Shown piece after piece: positions 26,239-33,294 of a DNA stretch of 64,000 nt. Source of the stretch: Egibacteraceae bacterium. Its GTDB lineage: Bacteria > Actinomycetota > Nitriliruptoria > Euzebyales > Egibacteraceae. The stretch lies in assembly GCA_030447925.1 (NCBI GenBank), contig JAUJNX010000008.1, forward strand, positions 105,399-169,398, read 5' to 3'. The position numbers were made by a program, and so were the translations under genes. The notes under the pieces were generated by a model. It saw only the letters and a list, made by a program, of their open reading frames with translations. It was not told the origin of the DNA and ran no database searches. Position 1 is the stretch's first letter. The number at the start of each line of letters is the position of its first letter.

Positions 26239-26395
26239 GTGGGAGCGACAGGACTCGAACCTGCGACCCGCTGCGTGTGAATGAGCAGCGGCTACACGCA
26301 GTGCTCACCAGCGAAAACGCAGGTCAGCCCCCACCGTCCCCCGCTCAGTTATCCGCTCGCTCGGACGCCGGCTGGAGCCGGTCAAGGAACGCCCG
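26239..26395. repeat. Direct repeat R1 with tRNA-Val 3' half (att-like remnant)
   Basis: 157 bases about 90% identical to R2 at 27931-28087. The first 40 bases (minus strand: CGCAGGTTCGAGTCCTGTCG and acceptor end) duplicate the 3' half of the tRNA-Val gene at 29413-29486, with two mismatches. The remaining 117 bases are shared only between R1 and R2 and hold the tail of the toxin 2 frame. The pattern is what repeated integration at a tRNA 3' end leaves behind. Not a functional tRNA, because no D-arm or 5' acceptor strand is present. Confidence 0.85.
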
Positions 26396-26777
26396 CGGGC
26401 GAGCACGGTCACCAACTCCGCGGGCACGCCCAAGACGTGACGATCGCCGGACACGAGGACGTCCGCGCCGGCCGCGAGGGCCAGCGCCACTAGGCAGTCG
26501 TCCTTCGGATCCGGCGTGACGCTCGGCGGGTTGACCGGGTCGAGCACGAGGACCGCTGCAGCGGCGATCTCCTCGACCAGGTCGAGGGACTGCGGCTCGG
26601 ACAGGTGCCGCCGGAACTTGGGGCGCAGGAGCACGATGCGCAGCTCCCGCAGGAGGGCAGGGCTGGCAACCAGGGTGAAGGCCTGGGCGCGCCAGGCCCG
26701 CAGAAGCGCGGCTGGGCCGCCCGCGGCGAGATGAGCCCCGAGATGATCACCCCGGGGTCCAGGACCGCCCGGGTCAC
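26305..26777 (-). pseudogene. PIN-domain toxin (COG1569 type), copy 2, frameshifted
   Basis: GTG 26777 directly follows the antitoxin stop. It reads MTRAVLDPGVIISGLISPRA, then a missing base in the run at 26714-26716 breaks the frame. The rest, LLRPKFRRHLSEPQSLDLVE, DPKDDCLVALALAAGADVLV and GDRHVLGVPAELVTVLARG, is intact in the other frame. The end of the frame (RPSERITERGTVGADLRFRW) lies inside repeat R1 and is shared with the frame at R2, so it is element-end sequence, not toxin. Inactive unless the frameshift is an assembly error. Confidence 0.75.
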
Positions 26778-27020
26778 CTACCCGTCGCGCTCAGCTCGGG
26801 CGGCCCGCAGCTCGGCGTACGCCAACTGCAGCGCCTCGTCCTCGGCAGGCCCATCGGCGTTCGCCGCCCACACGTCCTCGAGCAGCGCGTCAAGGCCGAG
26901 GTACCGGCGCAGCGCCTCCTCCACCACCTCGGCCTCCGGCCGCCCCGCTCGGGCGGCTCGTGCCCGCACGGCGGCCAGGAGTGCGCCATCGATCCGGACG
27001 TCATCCTCTGTCCGCGCCAT
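26778..27020 (-). CDS. Antitoxin of PIN-toxin module, copy 2 (intact)
   Basis: An 80-residue protein, ATG 27020 behind GAGGAGGA. MARTEDDVRIDGALLAAVRA and EALRRYLGLDALLEDVWAAN suggest an N-terminal ribbon-helix-helix-like segment and a helical C-terminal toxin-binding part. It is the only undamaged member of the two PIN modules. The stop TAG is immediately followed by the toxin GTG. Probably binds its own promoter and neutralises the toxin, as usual for such pairs; the toxin is frameshifted. Confidence 0.75.
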   Translation of the reverse strand: MARTEDDVRIDGALLAAVRARAARAGRPEAEVVEEALRRYLGLDALLEDVWAANADGPAEDEALQLAYAELRAARAERDG

Positions 27021-27167
27021 CGCCACGTCCTCCTCCGGCAACCAGTGTCCAGCACTCGCTCCAGGTGCGCCACGAGGTCCGCGCGAGGGAACAGCGCCGT
27101 CTGGCCCGGAGCGGCATCGTGGACGGTGCAGGTTGGCGACCGCAGGCGCGAGTCGAGGGCGTGGTCG

Positions 27168-27836
27168 ATGAGGATCCGACAGGTGGCGCTCACGGTGGAC
27201 CGCCTCGACGAGGCGGCCAGCTTCTACCGGGATGTCCTGCTGCTGCCGGTCGCCGCGCACGCCGGGCGGGTGACGGTGACGGTCGGGTCCAGCCGCCTGG
27301 TCCTGGAGCCCGGCGATCCCTTCCCCGGCGTCCACCACCTGGCGTTCGGCGTCGCCCCCGCAGACTTCCGGCGCGCCCGCGGGTGGCTGGGCGAACGGGT
27401 CGAGCCGATCGTCGTCGACGGCTCCGAAGTGGTCGAAGGGCCGGAAGGGTGGCACTCGCAATCGGTGTACTTCCTCGGTCCCGAAGGCATCGTGCTGGAG
27501 TTCATCGCCCGCCAGGCTGACCGGGGGATAGCGGCGAGCGCCGGGGACGTCGTCCGGCTGCTGTGCATCAGCGAGGTCGGCGTCGGCGTGCCCGATGTCG
27601 GGGACGCGGTCCGCGCGCTGACGCAGCGGTTGGGGGTCCCGGCCTTCCCCCCGCAGGGGACACACTTCGCCCCCGTAGGCGGCCACGACGGGCTGGTCAT
27701 CCTGGTCGACGAGCAGCGCATCTGGTTCCCCACCGACACCCAACGGGCTGCACAAGGACCCGTGGTCGTTGAGCTGGAGGCCCCGCTAGCAGCTCGCCTC
27801 TCCCTGCGGCCAACAGCAACCGTCCTTGCAAGCTGA
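27168..27836 (+). CDS. VOC-family (glyoxalase/bleomycin-resistance-like) protein
   Basis: A 222-residue protein with two VOC modules. The first begins RQVALTVDRLDEAASFYRDV and carries HHLAFGVAPADFRRA and the glutamate-containing GIVLEFIARQ. The second begins SEVGVGVPDVGDAVRALTQR. The HH...E pattern of module 1 could bind a metal. Start ATG 27168. It lies between the PIN module 2 and repeat R2, so it is probably cargo of an integrated element. Substrate unknown. Confidence 0.8.
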   Translation: MRIRQVALTVDRLDEAASFYRDVLLLPVAAHAGRVTVTVGSSRLVLEPGDPFPGVHHLAFGVAPADFRRARGWLGERVEPIVVDGSEVVEGPEGWHSQSVYFLGPEGIVLEFIARQADRGIAASAGDVVRLLCISEVGVGVPDVGDAVRALTQRLGVPAFPPQGTHFAPVGGHDGLVILVDEQRIWFPTDTQRAAQGPVVVELEAPLAARLSLRPTATVLAS

Positions 27837-27930
27837 TGATCGCGGATCGGGGTGCGGCCCCCGGCGTCGCGTCGGGACGTCAGCACCGAGGTCGCGGCTC
27901 CCGAGCGCGGGGACCATGGCGGCACGAATG

Positions 27931-28087
27931 GTGGGGGCGACAGGACTCGAACCTGCGACCTGCTGCGTGTGAATGAGCAGCGGCTACACGCAGTGCTCAC
28001 CAGCGAAAACGCAGGCCAGCCCCTACTATCCCCCGCTCAGTTATCCGCTCGCTCGGCCGGCCGCTGGAAGTGGTCAAGGAACGCCCG
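27931..28087. repeat. Direct repeat R2 with tRNA-Val 3' half (att-like remnant)
   Basis: 157 bases, partner of R1. Its first 40 bases match the 3' half of tRNA-Val exactly apart from the end. The remaining part (plus strand GAATGAGCAGCGGCTACACG and onward to CAAGGAACGCCCG) is shared with R1 only. It contains the 3' end of the DUF5615 toxin. R1, R2 and the intact tRNA are spaced about 1.7 kb and 1.5 kb apart and bound two segments, each carrying one toxin-antitoxin module and one plus-strand gene. Confidence 0.85.
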
Positions 28088-28458
28088 GAGAGTCGACGGG
28101 GAACGGGTGGAGGCGGAGGCGTCCGCGGTCGGCGATGGCGACGTGGCCGGCCAGCTCGTCCAGGTCGGGGATGCCCTGGACGATGTGGAGCACGTCGGCG
28201 GCGATCCCTGGTGCATCCAGGCGTCGTGTGCGCACGATCAGGACGCCGGGCGCAGGGCGTGCCCGGAGCGCGAGCGCGCCCGATCCCCCGATCCATCGTC
28301 ACCAGCAGCCGGTCCGCCTCGGCCGCGGCGGGCACTACGGTGTCATCGGGAGCGCCCTGGAGCCCCTCGGTCACGACGGTGTCGACGTCGTGCCCAAGGG
28401 CTCGTAGCGGCTCGACCAGCGTCGCGGAGAGGTTCTCGTCCAGCTTGAGGCGCGTCAC
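28074..28458 (-). pseudogene. DUF5615 PIN-like toxin, frameshifted
   Basis: GTG 28458 begins VTRLKLDENLSATLVEPLRA and reaches LLVTMDRGIG, the DUF5615 (Mut7-C/PIN-like) signature with its acidic residues. An extra C in the run at 28279-28281 breaks the frame; removed, it continues ALALRARPAPGVLIVRTRR and ends HVAIADRGRLRLHPFPVD near 28074. The start overlaps the DUF433 antitoxin stop by four bases. Intact DUF433/DUF5615 pairs are toxin-antitoxin systems; this toxin is cut to about 60 correct residues. Confidence 0.75.
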
Positions 28459-28709
28459 GCGATCAGGCGTACCTCGTCCGCGGCGAGGTACGCCGCGTAG
28501 GCGAGGCATCCGAGCACGGCATCCACGGACACGCTGGGGTAGTGCTCCATGACCTGGTCCACGCTCAGGCCGGCGGCGAGGCTCCCGAGCACGAGCGCGA
28601 CCGGGACGCGGGTGCCGGAGACCACCGGTACACCCGACATGATGGTGGGGTCGGTCCGCACCCAGCGCTGCCAGCCGTCGTCGTGCGTGCTCATGCGCGC
28701 CATTGTCAC
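28455..28709 (-). CDS. DUF433-family antitoxin
   Basis: An up to 84-residue DUF433 protein: DPTIMSGVPVVSGTRVPVAL, LGSLAAGLSVDQVMEHYPSV and then the DAVLGCLAYAAYLAADEV helix. This is the standard antitoxin partner of DUF5615 toxins and has a winged-helix-like fold. Internal ATGs at residue 4 or 7 (MARMSTHDDG) may be the true start. It overlaps the frameshifted toxin by four bases (GTGA). Intact. Confidence 0.8.
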   Translation of the reverse strand: MTMARMSTHDDGWQRWVRTDPTIMSGVPVVSGTRVPVALVLGSLAAGLSVDQVMEHYPSVSVDAVLGCLAYAAYLAADEVRLIA

Positions 28710-28842
28710 GCCTGCGCGCGCTCAGCACCAGGCTCCGGTGGCGGCCCCGACGTGCCCCTGGCAAGTACGCGTACGCGAATCACGCTTCGGCGATCGGGTG
28801 GCATCTTGGGCCATCATGGCACCTGGAGGCGGAGAGGAGCGC

Positions 28843-29475
28843 GTGCCGCGGTTCTTTGGCACCGCCTGGTTCGTCATGGCGATCGGCTGGGCCAGCTTGC
28901 TGGCGGCGTGCGCGCCCATCGACGTCCTGTCGGCCCAGGAGCGGTGCGCTGAGCCGGTCCCGGAGTGGGCTCCTTCGCCCCCCCTGAGTGAGGGTCACCA
29001 GGACGAAGGCGTGACGCAGTGGCTAGGCGATTACGTCTGGGAGGAGGACGACGGCCGTACGGTGCGTCGTCATGAGCTGCGGCTCAACAACCACAGCGGC
29101 GAGAACACCGGCGTGGCGTACGGTTGCCTCCACGTACGCGACAACGGTGTGTTGCTCGCGACCTACAGCGTCTTCGCGCAGGGTCGGCTTCGCGAGCTGC
29201 ACGCACCCGGCCTGTTCGTGGCGTACGCGGAGGACGTGGCGGGTGCTCCATCTAGGGGACTCGAACGCGGCGACCCGCTTGTCCGCCTGTACGTCGAGGA
29301 CGAGAAGATCATCACCGGTCTGCTCGAGCTACCGACCGCTGCCCCCACCAGCCAAGAGAGGGGTCGTACTTCCAACGGATCGCCCACTGATCCCACCGGC
29401 GGTGCCGAGAGGTGGGGGCGACAGGACTCGAACCTGCGACCTGCTGCGTGTAAAGCAGCTGCTCTGACCAGCTGA
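28843..29475 (+). CDS. Putative lipoprotein, 3' end fused to tRNA-Val antisense
   Basis: Start GTG 28843 behind GAGAGGAG. The N-terminus FFGTAWFVMAIGWASLLAAC has a signal peptide and lipobox LAAC, predicting a membrane-anchored lipoprotein. The mature part (WLGDYVWEEDDGRTVRRHEL) has no family I recognise. The last about 25 residues, RWGRQDSNLRPAACKAAALT, are simply the antisense of the tRNA-Val gene, so the original end of the gene was lost at the tRNA (att) boundary. ATG 28816 is an alternative start. It sits in the segment between R2 and tRNA-Val. Confidence 0.5.
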   Translation: MPRFFGTAWFVMAIGWASLLAACAPIDVLSAQERCAEPVPEWAPSPPLSEGHQDEGVTQWLGDYVWEEDDGRTVRRHELRLNNHSGENTGVAYGCLHVRDNGVLLATYSVFAQGRLRELHAPGLFVAYAEDVAGAPSRGLERGDPLVRLYVEDEKIITGLLELPTAAPTSQERGRTSNGSPTDPTGGAERWGRQDSNLRPAACKAAALTS

Positions 29476-29486
29476 GCTACGCCCCC
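29413..29486 (-). tRNA. tRNA-Val, anticodon TAC
   Basis: A 74-base cloverleaf on the minus strand: acceptor GGGGGCG/CGCCCCC, T8A9, D-arm GCTCAGCTGGTCAGAGC, anticodon arm GCTGC-TTTACAC-GCAGC with anticodon TAC, and T-arm CAGGTTCGAGTCCTG. CCA is not encoded (CCT follows). Its 3' half is duplicated at R1 and R2, so this gene was probably used as an integration site. The lipoprotein frame crosses it on the other strand. Confidence 0.95.
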
Positions 29487-29516
29487 GGTACGAGGGCGCA
29501 GCGTAGCGTGGCGCGC

Positions 29517-30227
29517 ATGGGCACGGCGTGGCGGACCGGTGAGGTGGAGGTCGGGGAGCCGGTCGCGCTGCTGGAGGAGGGGCTGCGGCTGCTCGACGGG
29601 CTCGCCGACGACCCGACGCCCGTGCTGCGGTGGTACCGGTCGTCTCGGACCGCGATCGTGCTGGGCCGGGGCCAGGCGCGCGACCTCGCCGCCGCCGCTA
29701 CCGCCGAGGTCGAGGTCGTGCAGCGCCACTCCGGCGGCGGGGCGGTGCTGCTGACCCCCGACCTGCTGTCGCTGGACGTGCTCGTGCCCACCGCCCACCC
29801 GCTGGCGCAGGGCACGCCCGGGGACGTGTTCGTGCACGTCGGCCGCGCGTGGGCGGCTGCGCTGGCCGACCTGGGCGTGCGCGGCCCGCGGGTGTGGGAC
29901 GGCGCGGGCACGGCGCGGCGCCGCGGCACCGCCCGCGAGCAGCTCCTCGCGGCGGTCTGCTACGCCACCCCCGGCCGCGGCGAGGTCCTGGTCGACGGGC
30001 GCAAGGTGGTCGGCCTGGCCCAGCGCCGCCGCCGTCCCGGCGCGCTGGTGCAGTGCGGGCTGCTGCGCCGCTGGGACCCCGCGCCGCTGCTGGTGGCCCT
30101 GGGCGCGGACCCCGACGACCCGGAGATCGCCGGCGCGGCGGTCGGCCTGGACGACCTGCTCCCCGCCCCGCCCGCGGAGGCCGGCGTGCGCGCCGCCGTC
30201 GAGGCCCGCCTCACCGAGCTGGGCTGA
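29517..30227 (+). CDS. Lipoate/biotin protein ligase family (BPL/LplA) protein
   Basis: A 236-residue BPL_LplA_LipB-fold protein. The nucleotide/lipoyl loop is VVQRHSGGGAVLLTPDLLSL (family RRxSGGGAV), and the attachment-lysine region is EVLVDGRKVVGLAQRRR. It transfers lipoate or an octanoyl-type acyl group to carrier-protein lysines. A shorter than usual C-terminus suggests the LplA core without accessory domain. ATG 29517 is used, with TAGCGT seven bases before it and GTG 29508 as alternative. It begins 31 bases beyond the tRNA. Confidence 0.85.
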   Translation: MGTAWRTGEVEVGEPVALLEEGLRLLDGLADDPTPVLRWYRSSRTAIVLGRGQARDLAAAATAEVEVVQRHSGGGAVLLTPDLLSLDVLVPTAHPLAQGTPGDVFVHVGRAWAAALADLGVRGPRVWDGAGTARRRGTAREQLLAAVCYATPGRGEVLVDGRKVVGLAQRRRRPGALVQCGLLRRWDPAPLLVALGADPDDPEIAGAAVGLDDLLPAPPAEAGVRAAVEARLTELG

Positions 30228-30299
30228 CCGGCGCGCCGCGAGGGCGTCCGGCTCCTGACCCGTCGCGTAGCCCAGGTCCGCCCGGGGCAGGAACGGGAC

Positions 30300-31742
30300 A
30301 TGACGGAGCGACTGGTGGTGGCGAGCAACCGCGGGCCGGTGTCGTGGCAGCGCGGCGACGACGGGGGGTTGGAGGTCGCGCCCAGCTCCGGCGGCCTGGT
30401 GACGGCCCTGGGCGGCGCGCTGTCGGACGAGGACGGCACCTGGGTGTCGCTGGCCCTCGGCGAGGCGGACCAGGAGGTCGCGGCGGCCAACCCCGGGCCC
30501 TTCCCGGTCGAGGCGGGCGACCGGAGCTGGCGCGTCCGCCTCCTGGACGTCGGCGACCGCTACGACCCCTACTACAACGAGGTCGCCAACCGGCTCCTGT
30601 GGTTCACCGTGCACGGCCTGTGGGGCGAGCCCTACGAGCCCCGCGGCGAGGGCTGGCGCGACGCCTGGGCCGCGTACACCTCGGTCGGCGAGGACGTCGC
30701 CCGCGCGATCGTCGAGGCCGTGGGCGACGACGACGGCGAGGTCCACCTGCAGGACTACCACCTGTGCGGGTCGCCGCGGGCGGTCCGCGCGGCGCTCCCG
30801 CGGGCGCGGATCCTGCACTACCTGCACACCCCCTGGGTCGGCCCGTCGGAGCTGCGAAGGCTGCCCGACGCCGTCAGCGAGGGCGTGCTGGCCGGGCTGC
30901 TGGGCGCCGACGTCGTCGCGGTGTCGTCACCGGCGTGGGCCGCGGCGTTCCGCCGGGGCGCGGTCCAGCTCCTGGGTGCGGTGGCGGACGGCGACGACCT
31001 GTGGTTCGAGGGTCGGCGGGTCAGCGTCGCGTCGTTCGTCCTGGGCGTCGACGCCGACGCGCTGCGCACCGCCGCCGACGACCCCGACGTGCGCGCGGCC
31101 GGCGAGCGCATCGACGCCGAGCGCGACGGCCGGGCCCTGCTCGTCCGCGTGGACCGCACCGACCTGTCCAAGAACGTGCTGCGCGGCCTGCGCGCCTACG
31201 AGCTGCTGCTGGAGCGCCACCCCGAGCACCGCGACCGGGTCTGGCACTACGCCATCCTCCAGCCCTCCCGCCAGGGGGTCGAGGAGTACCGCGTCTACCT
31301 GGAGGCCTGCACCGCCGCGGCGGACCGCATCCGCGACCGCTTCGGCGAGCGGGTGCTCACCTTCTTCGTCGGCGACGACTACCCGGCGGTCCTGGCCTGC
31401 TACGAGCGCTACGACGTCCAGCTCACCACCCCGGTCCGCGACGGCACCAACCTGGTCGCCAAGGAGGGACCGACGCTGAACCAGCGCGACGGCGTCCTGG
31501 TCCTGTCCCGCGACGCCGGCGCCGCCGACGTGCTGCGTGACGGCGCGCTGATGGTCAACGCCTACGACGTCGAGCAGCAAGCCGAGGCCCTGCACGCCGC
31601 CCTGACCATGGACGCCGACGAGCGCCGGGAGCGCGCCGAGCTGCTCCGCCGCGGCGCCGCCCAGGGCGCCCCCCACGACTGGTTCGCCAACCAGCGCGCC
31701 ACCCTCCGCGCCGCCACCACCCCCCGCGTCGAGCGCATCTGA
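30300..31742 (+). CDS. otsA: Trehalose-6-phosphate synthase, GT20
   Basis: A 480-residue glycosyltransferase family 20 enzyme making trehalose-6-phosphate from UDP- or ADP-glucose and glucose-6-phosphate. Visible: N-terminal RLVVASNRGPVSW, SSGGLVTAL, the donor-domain VHLQDYHLCG, RVDRTDLSKNVLRGLRAYE, and RDGTNLVAKEGPTLNQRDG. The last replaces the usual RDGMNLVAKE, still with the Glu. Start ATG 30300 with a GGCAGGAA site. No otsB phosphatase is adjacent. Osmoprotection is the likely role. Confidence 0.92.
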   Translation: MTERLVVASNRGPVSWQRGDDGGLEVAPSSGGLVTALGGALSDEDGTWVSLALGEADQEVAAANPGPFPVEAGDRSWRVRLLDVGDRYDPYYNEVANRLLWFTVHGLWGEPYEPRGEGWRDAWAAYTSVGEDVARAIVEAVGDDDGEVHLQDYHLCGSPRAVRAALPRARILHYLHTPWVGPSELRRLPDAVSEGVLAGLLGADVVAVSSPAWAAAFRRGAVQLLGAVADGDDLWFEGRRVSVASFVLGVDADALRTAADDPDVRAAGERIDAERDGRALLVRVDRTDLSKNVLRGLRAYELLLERHPEHRDRVWHYAILQPSRQGVEEYRVYLEACTAAADRIRDRFGERVLTFFVGDDYPAVLACYERYDVQLTTPVRDGTNLVAKEGPTLNQRDGVLVLSRDAGAADVLRDGALMVNAYDVEQQAEALHAALTMDADERRERAELLRRGAAQGAPHDWFANQRATLRAATTPRVERI

Positions 31743-31800
31743 GCCCGCCCGGCCGGCGGCGCGCCCGCGCAGGGTCCGGCGACCCGCCGCGGGCCGGGGG

Positions 31801-33204
31801 TCAGCGGTCGGCGGCGGCGGCGAGCAGGTCGGCGAGGGCGTCGGGGACGAAGCCGGCGAGCAGGTCGAGGTCGGGGACGGCCGAGCGCTCGCCGACGAGG
31901 CCGAGGAAGACCCCGCCCGCGTAGGAGGTGACCGCGACCGACAGCGCCGAGTCGCCCGCCAGCGGCAGGAACGAGTAGGTCTCGCGCAGCGGCGCGCCCG
32001 CCAGCCAGCGCGGCTCCTGCGGCCCCGGCGCGTTGGACAGGGCCAGGTTGTAGCGCTCCTCCCCCAGCACCAGCCGCGCCGCGACGGCGTGCAGGTTCGG
32101 CGGCGCGAACCCCGCCAGCCGCACGAGGTCGTAGGCGGCGACAGCCTGCCGCGACTCCTTCAGCCCCGCCATCTCGCCCATCACGCGGTACAGCCGGGCG
32201 ACCGGGTCGATGCGCATGACCGGCAGCGGGACCAGGACGCCGACGACGCCGTCCCCGCCGACGGTCAGCGCCTCGTGGCCGTCCCCGCCGTCCGCCCCGC
32301 CGCCGCCGTGGACGCGCACCGGCACCATCGCGCGCAGGTCGAGGTCGGTGGTGTCGTGGCCGCGCCAGCGCAGCAGCCGCCCGATCGCGTCGGCGACCAG
32401 GGTGACCACGACGTCGTTCACCGTGCAGCCGAAGGCGCGGCGGACGTCCTTGAGGTCGTCCAGGGGGATGCGCAGGGTCGCGACGCGGCGGTGCGGCGAC
32501 AGCCGGCGGTTCAGCGGGCTGCGCGGCGCCCGGCCGGTGACGCGACCGACCAGCCCGACGGCGTCGGAGGCGACGGCGCCCGCCGCCGACAGCAGCCGCA
32601 TGGGTGAGGTGGCGATGCGGCCGACCTCGACGCCGGCGCCGACCGCGCGCTCGACGTCCTCGACCAGCGCGCGGGCGCGCAGGCGCAGCGGGTCGGGCGG
32701 GGGCTCGGGCTCCCAGCGCGGGACCTCCCCGCCGCCGGCCCCGTCGGGCTGGTCGTCCAGGAGCACGGCGAACGGGTCGCCGCGGTCGCCGCCCGCCATC
32801 GCCAGGTGGGCCTTGCGGAAGACCGCGACGCCGTCGCCCTCCACCCCCTCGATGACGTACAGCTCCCACAGCGGCCGCTCGTGATCCAGCTGGCGGGCCA
32901 TGAGCCGGGCCAGGAACTCCGCGAGCTGCCCGCGGTCCCCCGGCGGCGGCAGCGCGGCGTGGCGGAGGTGGAAGCTGAGGTCGAAGTCGGGGTCGTCCAC
33001 CCAGAACGGGCGCGACGTGAAGCCCTCGCCGAGCAGCCGCTTGCGGCCCAGCGGGATGCGGTGGAGGCGGTCGCGCAGGGTCGCCAGCACCGACTCGAAG
33101 CGCAGGTCGGGGCCGAACAGGCTCACCCCGCCGAGGTGCAGCGGCGTCGCGGGCGCCTCGCGCCGCAGGAACGACGCGTCGAGCACCGACAACCGGTCGA
33201 CCAC
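31801..33204 (-). CDS. WS/DGAT-family acyltransferase homologue with altered active site
   Basis: A 467-residue wax-ester synthase/diacylglycerol acyltransferase family protein. The family framework is intact: RLSVLDASFLRREAPATPLH at the start, PLWELYVIEG, TVNDVVVTLVADAIGRLL, and NLALSNAPGP near the end. The catalytic motif HHxxxDG, however, reads HLAMAGG at residues 133-139: the second histidine is Leu and the Asp is Gly. Family knowledge says that histidine is the catalytic base, so activity is doubtful. GTG 33204 has GAAGGGAG upstream. It could be a catalytically dead regulator or use other chemistry. Confidence 0.85.
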   Translation of the reverse strand: MVDRLSVLDASFLRREAPATPLHLGGVSLFGPDLRFESVLATLRDRLHRIPLGRKRLLGEGFTSRPFWVDDPDFDLSFHLRHAALPPPGDRGQLAEFLARLMARQLDHERPLWELYVIEGVEGDGVAVFRKAHLAMAGGDRGDPFAVLLDDQPDGAGGGEVPRWEPEPPPDPLRLRARALVEDVERAVGAGVEVGRIATSPMRLLSAAGAVASDAVGLVGRVTGRAPRSPLNRRLSPHRRVATLRIPLDDLKDVRRAFGCTVNDVVVTLVADAIGRLLRWRGHDTTDLDLRAMVPVRVHGGGGADGGDGHEALTVGGDGVVGVLVPLPVMRIDPVARLYRVMGEMAGLKESRQAVAAYDLVRLAGFAPPNLHAVAARLVLGEERYNLALSNAPGPQEPRWLAGAPLRETYSFLPLAGDSALSVAVTSYAGGVFLGLVGERSAVPDLDLLAGFVPDALADLLAAAADR

Positions 33205-33294
33205 CGCACTCCCTTCGCTGGACCTCGCCCGGCCAGGAGGGTACCGGGTCGGCCTGCGTGCCCGCTTCGCCCGGATCCGTGATACTTACGCGCC

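Noticed and set aside
27045-27167. Minus-strand frame with TVHDAAPGQTALFPRADL as a gene fragment
   Set aside because: Too short, no start or family recognised; could be chance.
26239-28087. R1 and R2 as additional tRNA-Val genes
   Set aside because: Only the 3' half is present; no 5' acceptor strand or D-arm, and the anticodon loop is altered.
26239-29486. CRISPR array suggested by spaced repeats
   Set aside because: Repeats are 157 bp and over 1.5 kb apart, with genes between; no short regular spacers and no cas genes.
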